From Candidatus Pelagibacter sp. (GTDB lineage Bacteria; Pseudomonadota; Alphaproteobacteria; Pelagibacterales; Pelagibacteraceae), in contig JADHRH010000054.1 of the NCBI GenBank assembly GCA_016777545.1, positions 1 to 6,285 of the forward strand: 6,285 nucleotides of DNA. Direction: 5' to 3'. A program made the position numbers and the translations under genes. Below the pieces are notes generated by a model. That model searched no databases and had not been told where the DNA came from. It saw only the letters and a program-made list of their open reading frames with translations. Below, piece by piece: positions 1-5,651 of the stretch (the stretch's first letter is position 1; each line of letters opens with the position of its first letter).

Positions 1-171
1 GCTTCAGATGCATTTTTTCCATTTGTAGATGGAATAGAAAAATTAATTCAAGCTGGAGTTTGTGCTGTTATACAACCTTCTGGTTCTATTAGAGATAAGG
101 AAATAATAAAATTTGCAAATCAAACTAATACGATATTAGTTTTTTCTAAAACTAGACATTTTAGACATTAG
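1..171 (+). CDS. purH: PurH C-terminus (AICAR transformylase/IMP cyclohydrolase), 5'-truncated
   Basis: The reading frame is open from base 1 and gives the last 56 residues before a TAG at 169-171. The visible part starts [15 protein letters not shown], continues with [10 protein letters not shown], and ends in RHFRH. These are near-invariant stretches of the transformylase domain at the C-terminus of bifunctional PurH. The enzyme formylates AICAR with 10-formyl-tetrahydrofolate and closes the ring to IMP, the last two steps of cytosolic purine synthesis. The start and the N-terminal cyclohydrolase domain lie outside the window. The last 11 bases overlap the 3' end of the opposing phhB gene, and no terminator hairpin is visible. 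Identity is secure because of the diagnostic C-terminus. Confidence 0.96.
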   Translation, partial: ASDAFFPFVDGIEKLIQAGVCAVIQPSGSIRDKEIIKFANQTNTILVFSKTRHFRH

Positions 172-505
172 CAATTTGATCAATTTTAGCTGCTAAAATA
201 AAATCATTCTCAGAGAGACCTTCTATTGCGTGTGTGGTAATTATAATTTTTGCATAACCCCATCCAAAAGAGATATCAGGATGGTGGTTTTCACTTTCAG
301 AAATTTCCCCAACTTTGTTTATAAAATTTTGACTATTAATAAAATTTTTGAATATAAAATTTTTTTCTAAAAAAAAAATATCTTTATCATTTTTTTTTAC
401 ATCCCATCCATCAACTTTTTTTTGATATTTATGAATTTCACTTATATCAAATGGTAATATCCCACCTTCACATGGCACACATTTTTTACTTAAAAGATCA
501 CTCAT
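161..505 (-). CDS. phhB: Pterin-4a-carbinolamine dehydratase (PCD/PhhB)
   Basis: This 114-residue protein is the usual length for the PCD/DcoH family. The enzyme dehydrates 4a-hydroxytetrahydrobiopterin to quinonoid dihydropterin, recycling the cofactor of aromatic amino-acid hydroxylases. The signature is complete: [13 protein letters not shown] (65-77), then H92 and D101. The spacing H74-H75-(17)-H92-(9)-D101 equals that of the human catalytic residues His61/His62/His79/Asp88. [10 protein letters not shown] (46-55) and the N-terminal CVPCEGG are also family-typical. ATG at 505 is the start; no good Shine-Dalgarno is seen, and a TATAAT lies six bases upstream. The gene follows tRNA-Gly by 24 nt on the same strand and overlaps the end of purH by 11 bp. 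Two homopolymer runs, ten T and nine A on the coding strand, lie inside it. No phenylalanine hydroxylase is visible here, so its physiological substrate is not shown by context. Confidence 0.95.
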   Translation of the reverse strand: MSDLLSKKCVPCEGGILPFDISEIHKYQKKVDGWDVKKNDKDIFFLEKNFIFKNFINSQNFINKVGEISESENHHPDISFGWGYAKIIITTHAIEGLSENDFILAAKIDQIANV

Positions 506-510
506 TTAAT

Positions 511-516
511 ATTATA
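511..516 (-). promoter_or_regulatory. Possible -10 box (TATAAT) directly before phhB
   Basis: On the minus strand the spacer between tRNA-Gly and phhB contains a perfect TATAAT, read from 516 to 511. Usual spacing from a -10 box would place transcription start at about 504-506, on the A of the phhB ATG, which implies a leaderless message. No good -35 exists at 17 nt; the nearest, TTGACC at 542-537 inside the tRNA, is 20 nt away. In such A/T-rich DNA the hexamer could be chance, and phhB may simply be cotranscribed with the tRNA. Confidence 0.3.
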
Positions 517-529
517 ACTTAAAATTTAT

Positions 530-604
530 TGGAGCGGGTCAAGGGAATCGAACCCTCTACCTAATCGTTGGCAACGATTCGCTCTACCAATGAGCTAGAC
601 CCGC
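530..604 (-). tRNA. tRNA-Gly (anticodon GCC), CCA encoded
   Basis: The reverse complement folds into a full 75-nt cloverleaf. The acceptor stem is GCGGGTC/GACCCGC and the D stem is GCTC/GAGC with GG in the loop. The anticodon stem is AATCG/CGATT around the loop TTGCCAA, giving anticodon GCC. The T arm is GAGGG-TTCGATT-CCCTT. Position 73 is T, as usual for bacterial glycine tRNAs, and the 3' CCA is encoded (530-532). It reads GGC and GGT codons. No intron or mismatch is seen apart from one G-T pair in the T stem. phhB lies 24 nt downstream on the same strand. Confidence 0.97.
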
Positions 605-612
605 ATATAAAT

Positions 613-641
613 ATAATAAATAGACGGTTTTTTTAACGCAA
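613..641 (-). promoter_or_regulatory. Candidate sigma-70 promoter for tRNA-Gly
   Basis: On the minus strand TTGCGT (641-636) and TATTAT (618-613) are separated by exactly 17 nt. The -10 matches consensus at five of six positions; the -35 matches only in its TTG. Start would be near 606, two bases before the mature tRNA 5' end at 604. It sits where a tRNA promoter is expected and could also drive phhB. Inferred from sequence only, in a very A/T-rich background. Confidence 0.4.
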
Positions 642-672
642 GCAATAATAAAGTTTTTGATTAGTATATAGA

Positions 673-690
673 TTATCAAAAATTTGATAA
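673..690. repeat. Perfect 8-bp inverted repeat upstream of the LON-domain gene
   Basis: TTATCAAA (673-680) and TTTGATAA (683-690) are exact reverse complements separated by AA, making an 18-bp near-continuous palindrome. It ends 8 bp before the chosen ATG (699) and contains the alternative TTG start at 684. The position fits an operator for a dimeric regulator, or a small hairpin limiting initiation. It has no T-tract and so is not a terminator. The structure is directly visible; function is inference. Confidence 0.45.
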
Positions 691-698
691 AAGAAATT

Positions 699-1337
699 AT
701 GAAAAAACAAGATTTACCAAAAATTATACCCGTGTTTCCCTTAAGTAACTTTATTATTTTTCCAAATACAACTGTTCCCTTAAATATATTTGAACCAAGA
801 TATATAGAGATGATAAATGATAGTATGAAAACCAATAAATTAATTGGTTTAATTCAACCAAAACAAAAAAAACTAAGTGATATACCTGATTTATATGAGG
901 TTGGATGTTTAGGGAAAATTTCAAATTTTGAAAAAGTTGATGGTAGATATTTAATTGAGCTAAATGGATTAACGCGATTTAAAGTAATTAAAGAAATTAA
1001 AGCTGATAAAGCTTACCGTCTATGTGAAGTAACTTTTGATGATTTTTCAGATGATTTAAACATTTCAAAAAAAGAATTAAAATTTTCAGATCTTGAGTTA
1101 ATTTTTAAAGACTTAAAAACCTTGTTTGAAAAAAAAGGATACATAATCAATTGGAAATCTCTTGAGAAACAAGATTTAAATGAAACAATTAATGCTCTTG
1201 CAATGGCGTCACCTTTTTCATTAGAGGAAAAACAAATATTATTGGAAAGCCAAGATTTAGAAATTAGAAAAAATAAAATTGCTGAAATTTTAAATACTTA
1301 TAATTATGATAACTTTGATAATACAACCATTCAATAA
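699..1337 (+). CDS. Stand-alone LON substrate-binding (LON-N) domain protein
   Basis: The 212-residue product matches only the N-terminal domain of Lon protease (PUA-like fold plus helical tail). Recognisable parts are IIPVFPLSNFIIFP (9-22), LNIFEPRY (28-35), the EVGCLGKI strand (67-74), GRYLIELNGLTRFKV (82-96) and the C-terminal helix around LAMASPFSLEEKQILLES (167-184). There is no Walker motif and no Ser-Lys protease domain, and the length is normal for this one-domain family, so it is not a broken lon. Its biochemical role is not established; substrate or adaptor binding is a guess. ATG 699 is preferred over the in-frame TTG at 684 because the TTG lies inside the palindrome and conserved sequence starts after 699. 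The gene ends 1 bp from the opposing ubiH stop. Such genes commonly sit near ubiH-like genes, ftsK and lolA in alphaproteobacteria. Confidence 0.9.
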   Translation: MKKQDLPKIIPVFPLSNFIIFPNTTVPLNIFEPRYIEMINDSMKTNKLIGLIQPKQKKLSDIPDLYEVGCLGKISNFEKVDGRYLIELNGLTRFKVIKEIKADKAYRLCEVTFDDFSDDLNISKKELKFSDLELIFKDLKTLFEKKGYIINWKSLEKQDLNETINALAMASPFSLEEKQILLESQDLEIRKNKIAEILNTYNYDNFDNTTIQ

Positions 1338-1338
1338 A

Positions 1339-2433
1339 TTACAGATTTATTCCCCTATCTGCAATTTTAATCAATAAATTATTAAAATTATTATTTTTAC
1401 CAACTGCTTTAAGAATTTTGGTGAAATTTCTTATTTTCAATTTTTTTTCTAAATTAAAAAATTCATAAATAAAATCTATTCCATTTGAAAACATAAAATT
1501 TTTATTTCTGGCTTGATTTTCAAAATCTTTTAAAATTGAAGAATCCAACTGTAAACCCAAATCAATTTTATTTTGAATAATTTCAGAGAAAATTTTTATA
1601 TCTCTAATAGTCATATTAAAACCTTGTCCAGCCAAGGGATGAATTCTGTGCAATAAATCTCCAAAAGCTAAAATATTTTTTTGATAATATTTCCTTAAAA
1701 CAGACGAACTTAAGTTAAAACTATTAATATCAAAAATATTTTTTATTACATATTTAGGGTTATTTTTATTAATCAATTCTATTATTTCAGAGTTTGAGAA
1801 TTTTTTACTTTTTGTATCCAGCGAACATACCACTGAGGTTTCATTTTTTGAAATAGGTAAGAATGCAACAGGACCAAACTCCGTAAATACCTGAACTGCA
1901 GTATTATTTTCTATTTCTTTATGTTTAAAAATTGCTGTGTAGGCTACATTAAAATAATTTTTTTCTATCTTTTTTGTAAAATATTTCTTTGCAATAAAAT
2001 TATTTGGGTCACTATTTATTATCAAATCGTAATTTTTTTTATTAAGATTTTTCTCATTTAATTTTTTATTGATTGCTATTCTTTTAATAAACTTACTTTT
2101 TAAAACTTCTTTTTTTAACAATTCATAAAGTCTCTCATTTTTAACCATATAAAATAAATCATCTTTTTCATTATTAAAATTAAAGATATTTTCATTTTTA
2201 ATTTTTTGTGAATAAATTTCTATTTTTTTTATTTTCCAATAATTTATTTTAGTGATTTCAAAAATTTCTTTTTTAAAAAATTCTAAGTTATTTTTTGATA
2301 TACCAATAGTTCTACTAGTTATTTTTTTTTGAATTTTAGTTTTATAATAAATATGAACATTTATTTTTTTATTTATAAGATTTTTAGCTAAAGCTAGACT
2401 GGTTAATCCTTCTCCTATAATGCATACATTCAT
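1339..2433 (-). CDS. ubiH: UbiH/COQ6-family FAD monooxygenase (ubiquinone synthesis)
   Basis: This 364-residue protein is slightly shorter than typical UbiH (about 390-400). The family hydroxylates the ubiquinone ring using FAD, NAD(P)H and O2 at the inner membrane. The N-terminal beta-alpha-beta nucleotide-binding unit is visible (MNVCIIGEGLTSLALA, 1-16). The strongest match is the FAD-ribityl/UbiH signature GDLLHRIHPLAGQG (258-271) followed by FNMTIRDI. Two motifs are eroded: the dinucleotide motif reads GEGLTS rather than GxGxxG, and the expected DG motif appears as NSDP (140-143). Which ring position it hydroxylates cannot be read from sequence, so the symbol names the family. ATG 2433 is chosen over TTG at 2454: homology begins at MNVCIIG, and a plausible -10 box overlies the region between them. 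It is divergent from ftsK and convergent with the LON-domain gene. Confidence 0.88.
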   Translation of the reverse strand: MNVCIIGEGLTSLALAKNLINKKINVHIYYKTKIQKKITSRTIGISKNNLEFFKKEIFEITKINYWKIKKIEIYSQKIKNENIFNFNNEKDDLFYMVKNERLYELLKKEVLKSKFIKRIAINKKLNEKNLNKKNYDLIINSDPNNFIAKKYFTKKIEKNYFNVAYTAIFKHKEIENNTAVQVFTEFGPVAFLPISKNETSVVCSLDTKSKKFSNSEIIELINKNNPKYVIKNIFDINSFNLSSSVLRKYYQKNILAFGDLLHRIHPLAGQGFNMTIRDIKIFSEIIQNKIDLGLQLDSSILKDFENQARNKNFMFSNGIDFIYEFFNLEKKLKIRNFTKILKAVGKNNNFNNLLIKIADRGINL

Positions 2434-2444
2434 AATATTTTTTA

Positions 2445-2473
2445 ATTTTAACAATAAAAATTAGATGATACAA
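2445..2473 (-). promoter_or_regulatory. Candidate promoter of ubiH in the divergent ubiH-ftsK gap
   Basis: On the minus strand TTGTAT (2473-2468) and TAAAAT (2450-2445) lie 17 nt apart. The -10 matches consensus at five of six positions and the -35 at three. Start would fall only a few bases before ATG 2433, giving an almost leaderless message and arguing against TTG 2454 as the start. The ftsK promoter must lie in the same short gap or inside ubiH; TTAACA (2448-2453) with TACAAA (2469-2474) is possible but has only 15-nt spacing. Low certainty in this composition. Confidence 0.35.
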
Positions 2474-2498
2474 AGTGATTAATCTGATTAATTAATTT

Positions 2499-4589
2499 AT
2501 GGAATTTAAAAAACTAGCAAACAATACAATTAACTTTGGAATAAATAGAGTAATTGAGATTTTGGGTTTGGGTATCATAGTTGCAGGTGTTTTTTTGTTA
2601 ATTTCATTGGTTAGTTTTTCGCCTGATGATCCAAATTTTATTTTTCCAGATAACACGGTAATCAAAAATCTACTTGGTTTTCAAGGAAGTTTTACTTCTG
2701 ATCTTTTTTTTCAGTCTTTTGGGGTTATATCCTTATTAATTCCTTTTAGTCTTATAATTTGTGGAATTAATATTGTTTTAAATAAAAAAATTTTATTAAT
2801 AATAGAAAGTATTTTCTACACTTTGATTTATTCTTTAATTGGATCTTTATTTTTTTCTTTTTTTTATCCTAGGGCATTTAATCTTTATATTAATGGTAAT
2901 GGGGGTTTTATTGGTAAGTACCTTGAAACAACTTTCCTGGCATCAATGATCAATATCAATTCACAAATATTTTATTATTTATTAATTTTTTTAATTTTGA
3001 CTATTTTTTTAATAAGTATTCAATTTAGAATTAATTTTTTTTATAATACTATAAAAAAATTATTCAAATTTCTGTTTTCTAAAAAAGAAAAGAATTACAC
3101 CAATGAAAATGAAATTATTAGTGAGTATATACCACAAGATGAGATAAAAAGCTTAATTCAAGATGATCTTCCATTTATTAAAAGTGAAAATAATGATGTC
3201 ACCAAAAAGGTAAGATTTAAATTACCTTCTGTAGATTTATTAAAAATCCCAACTGAAAAAGAAAAAGCTAAGCTCCAAGATGAAGATTACATTGATAGTG
3301 AATTCTTGGAAAAAATCCTTTTAGACTTTGGAGTTAGCGGTAATATTAAAAAAGTTAGTCATGGGCCTGTTGTAACTCTTAATGAATTTGAACCAGCAGC
3401 AGGTGTTAAGGTTTCAAAAATTATTAACCTCTCAGATGATATCGCTAGAAATACTAGCTCCGAATCTGCAAGAATAGCAACTATACCTGGAAGAAGTACT
3501 ATTGGTATAGAATTGCCCAACTCTACTAGAGAAAATGTTTTTCTTAGTGAAATTCTCTCACATGCTGACTTTAATAAAAAAGACGTAAGACTACCAATAG
3601 CACTTGGGAAAAATATTTCGGGAATACCTATTGTTGGTGACTTGGCATCTATGCCTCATTTATTAATAGCAGGCACAACTGGCTCTGGAAAATCTGTATG
3701 TATCAACACTATTATTCTTTCTCTTCTTTACAGGCACGCACCTGATAAATGTAAATTTATATTAATCGATCCTAAAATGTTAGAGCTGTCTACGTATGAG
3801 GGAATTCCTCATTTGTTATGTCCAGTTATTACAGAGGCAAAAAAAGCTGCTTCAGTTTTAGGTTGGGTTGTTAAAGAAATGGAGAATAGGTATAGACTTA
3901 TGACAAAAGAAGGTGTCCGTAATATTGATGGATATAATGCAAAACATACTTTGTCTATGCCTTACATTGTTGTGGTTGTGGATGAAATGTCTGATTTGAT
4001 GTTAGTAGCAGGAAAAGAAATAGAAAATTATATTCAAAAGCTCTCACAAATGGCCCGAGCTGCTGGTATTCACATTATAATGGCCACTCAAAGACCCAGT
4101 GTTGATGTAATTACAGGCACTATTAAAGCAAACTTTCCTACAAGAATTTCTTTTCAAGTAACTTCAAAAATTGATAGTAGAACAATTTTAGGAGAACAAG
4201 GAGCTGAACAATTACTTGGGAAAGGAGATATGCTTTATATGTCATCTGCTAATCGAATAGTGAGAATTCATGCACCCTTTGTTTCTGACAATGAAATTGA
4301 AAAGGTAAATAACTATTTAAGAGTCCAGGCAGAACCAGACTATATAGATGAAATCTTAAATTTTGTGGATGAAAAAGATAGTGGTGATACTGGATCTAAT
4401 AATGGAGATAAAGATGAATTATATCAAGCAGCCTTAGATATAATTAGGTCAGAAGGTAAAGCCTCAACTTCATTTTTACAAAGAAAATTGCAAATAGGAT
4501 ACAATAGGGCGGCTAGAATTATTGATATGATGGAGGCTGATGGAATTGTTAGCAAAGCAAACCATGTTGGTAAAAGAGATGTCCTATAA
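2499..4589 (+). CDS. ftsK: DNA translocase FtsK
   Basis: FtsK is a septum-anchored hexameric ATPase that pumps chromosome ends through the closing division site and activates XerCD recombination at dif. All parts are present in 696 residues. Four membrane segments lie at about 18-40, 68-94, 98-124 and 156-176. A short charged linker runs to about 255. The alpha domain contains HGPVVTLNEFEPAAGVKV (288-305). The RecA-like motor has Walker A GTTGSGKS (392-399), Walker B IVVVVDE (490-496) and ATQRPSVDVITGTIKANFPT (529-548). The C-terminal winged-helix gamma domain that reads orienting DNA motifs (about 638-696) contains IGYNRAARIIDMMEADGIV. The linker is far shorter than in E. coli FtsK (about 1,330 residues overall). 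No clear Shine-Dalgarno precedes ATG 2499. The stop overlaps the lolA start (TAATG), so the two are probably translationally coupled. Confidence 0.98.
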   Translation: MEFKKLANNTINFGINRVIEILGLGIIVAGVFLLISLVSFSPDDPNFIFPDNTVIKNLLGFQGSFTSDLFFQSFGVISLLIPFSLIICGINIVLNKKILLIIESIFYTLIYSLIGSLFFSFFYPRAFNLYINGNGGFIGKYLETTFLASMININSQIFYYLLIFLILTIFLISIQFRINFFYNTIKKLFKFLFSKKEKNYTNENEIISEYIPQDEIKSLIQDDLPFIKSENNDVTKKVRFKLPSVDLLKIPTEKEKAKLQDEDYIDSEFLEKILLDFGVSGNIKKVSHGPVVTLNEFEPAAGVKVSKIINLSDDIARNTSSESARIATIPGRSTIGIELPNSTRENVFLSEILSHADFNKKDVRLPIALGKNISGIPIVGDLASMPHLLIAGTTGSGKSVCINTIILSLLYRHAPDKCKFILIDPKMLELSTYEGIPHLLCPVITEAKKAASVLGWVVKEMENRYRLMTKEGVRNIDGYNAKHTLSMPYIVVVVDEMSDLMLVAGKEIENYIQKLSQMARAAGIHIIMATQRPSVDVITGTIKANFPTRISFQVTSKIDSRTILGEQGAEQLLGKGDMLYMSSANRIVRIHAPFVSDNEIEKVNNYLRVQAEPDYIDEILNFVDEKDSGDTGSNNGDKDELYQAALDIIRSEGKASTSFLQRKLQIGYNRAARIIDMMEADGIVSKANHVGKRDVL

Positions 4590-5143
4590 TGCCTAGGATA
4601 TTAATAATATTTATTTTGCTAAACTTTTATAATCCTGCATTACCATCTATGAAGGAAGATATAATTGCAAAAATGAAAAGCACTAATAATTTAAGTTTTA
4701 ATTTTATTCAAACTGTTGATGATAAAAGTGAAAATGGAATGTGTGTCTTGGAATATCCAGGAAAAATTTGGTGTGAGTATAGTGGATCAAATAAGAAAGT
4801 CCTTGTCTCTAATGGAAAATCTTTAGTAATTAAGATTAACAATAGTGGTAATTATTATATTTACCCACTTGCTAAAACGCCGTTGCAGTATTTGCTAGAT
4901 AAAAAGTATCTAATTTCTAAAATACAAGAGTTAGAACCAAGGAATATAGATAATAAATATCTTAACTTTAAAATTTTTGAAAATAATAATGAAATAAATA
5001 TTTTTTTTGACAAAAAAAATTTAAACTTAATTGGATGGCAAACAGAAGATATATATCAAAATTTGAGTATTACATTTATTTCTTCAATTAAGATAAATCA
5101 AAAATTAGATTATAACAAATTCAAGTTACCAAAAAATAACTAA
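4589..5143 (+). CDS. lolA: Outer-membrane lipoprotein carrier LolA
   Basis: LolA is the periplasmic chaperone that takes lipoproteins released by LolCDE across the periplasm to the outer membrane. The 184-residue product begins with a signal-peptide-like stretch (MPRILIIFILLNFYNPALPS, 1-20) with only one early basic residue. Family features follow: LSFNFIQTV (35-43), the beta-hairpin LEYPGKIWCEY (54-64), VLVSNGKSLVI (71-81), the PLQYLL helix (98-103) and LNLIGWQTED (145-154). The C-terminal strand ends in YNKFKLP. Overall divergence is high, but order and length fit LolA, and ftsK-lolA adjacency is common in alphaproteobacteria. The ATG shares one base with the ftsK TAA stop. Two cysteines, C52 and C62, flank the hairpin turn and could form a disulfide in the periplasm. 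The stop lies 4 bp from the opposing GNAT gene stop. Confidence 0.88.
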   Translation: MPRILIIFILLNFYNPALPSMKEDIIAKMKSTNNLSFNFIQTVDDKSENGMCVLEYPGKIWCEYSGSNKKVLVSNGKSLVIKINNSGNYYIYPLAKTPLQYLLDKKYLISKIQELEPRNIDNKYLNFKIFENNNEINIFFDKKNLNLIGWQTEDIYQNLSITFISSIKINQKLDYNKFKLPKNN

Positions 5144-5147
5144 AATT

Positions 5148-5651
5148 CTACCTAATTAGAGTTTCTGTTTTAAAAACTTTCATTCCTCTTGCTAAATAAT
5201 TTTTTAAGGCATTCTCATGGTCAAGTGAACAAGTGTGTACCCAAACTCTTTTTGCTCCCTGATTAAATGAATTTTTGATTGCCTCACTAAGTAAATATCC
5301 ACCTAATTTTTTTCCAAAATATTCTTCTAAAATTCCAAAATAAGCAATTTCTGCCTCTTTATTATTTTCATAAAATAACAATTCATAATAACCAGCAATC
5401 TCATTTTTTTCTTTTAAAACATAAGTAAAAAGTTTTTTATTAGATACATATTCAATCCAATTTAAATCTGTCCAAATCAATCTATCAATCCAACGATGGT
5501 TTTTCCCTACATTTTTATAGAAGAATTTATTTAATTGAAAATCTTTAGGATTAAGTAATTCTACAAAACTATACTGCGAGGGTGCTTCTACTTCTTTAAA
5601 ATCTTCTAGGGATTTAATTTCTAAATAATTTCTAAAAATTTTTTCTGTCAC
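5148..5651 (-). CDS. GNAT-family N-acetyltransferase
   Basis: This 167-residue protein has the GNAT acetyl-CoA fold. Motif A is IAYFGILEEYFGKKLGGYLL (102-121), with the pyrophosphate loop GKKLGG in the place of Q/RxxGxG/A. Motif B is VHTCSLDHENALKNYLARGM (138-157), with the Asn-Ala-Leu-x-x-Tyr pattern typical of the family. The stretch before it, NEIAGYYELLFY, matches the usual central strands. The acceptor substrate (protein terminus, amine or small molecule) cannot be told from sequence. The start is GTG at 5651, overlapping the HIT-gene TGA as GTGA, so translation is probably coupled. No nearer in-frame ATG preserves the N-terminus. It is the last gene of the minus-strand hisE operon and ends 4 bp from the lolA stop. 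Confidence 0.88.
   Translation of the reverse strand: MTEKIFRNYLEIKSLEDFKEVEAPSQYSFVELLNPKDFQLNKFFYKNVGKNHRWIDRLIWTDLNWIEYVSNKKLFTYVLKEKNEIAGYYELLFYENNKEAEIAYFGILEEYFGKKLGGYLLSEAIKNSFNQGAKRVWVHTCSLDHENALKNYLARGMKVFKTETLIR

Noticed and set aside
153..169. Tandem TAGACATT repeat at the end of purH
   Set aside because: It encodes the conserved RHFRH terminus of PurH, so protein sequence explains it without any DNA-level function.
684..686. TTG as the start of the LON-domain gene
   Set aside because: It lies inside the palindrome, adds only five poorly conserved residues, and an ATG follows at 699.
584..835. An 83-codon minus-strand frame with hydrophobic, membrane-like translation
   Set aside because: It runs antisense through the LON-domain gene and across the tRNA-Gly. 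Its hydrophobicity comes from A/T-rich sequence read on the other strand, and no family resemblance is seen.
1333..1351. Intrinsic terminator between the LON gene and ubiH
   Set aside because: The stem is A/T only and no T-tract follows in either direction, so it is recorded only as an observation.
1331..1380. Direct repeat TCAATAAATT at 1331-1340 and 1371-1380
   Set aside because: A single 10-bp A/T-rich repeat is likely chance here, and the second copy is ordinary ubiH coding sequence.
5160..5179. Possible terminator hairpin (AGTTT...AAACT, with inner GTTTTAAAAAC) near the end of the GNAT gene
   Set aside because: It is inside the coding region, weak, A/T-rich and lacks a T-tract; such near-palindromes are expected in this composition.
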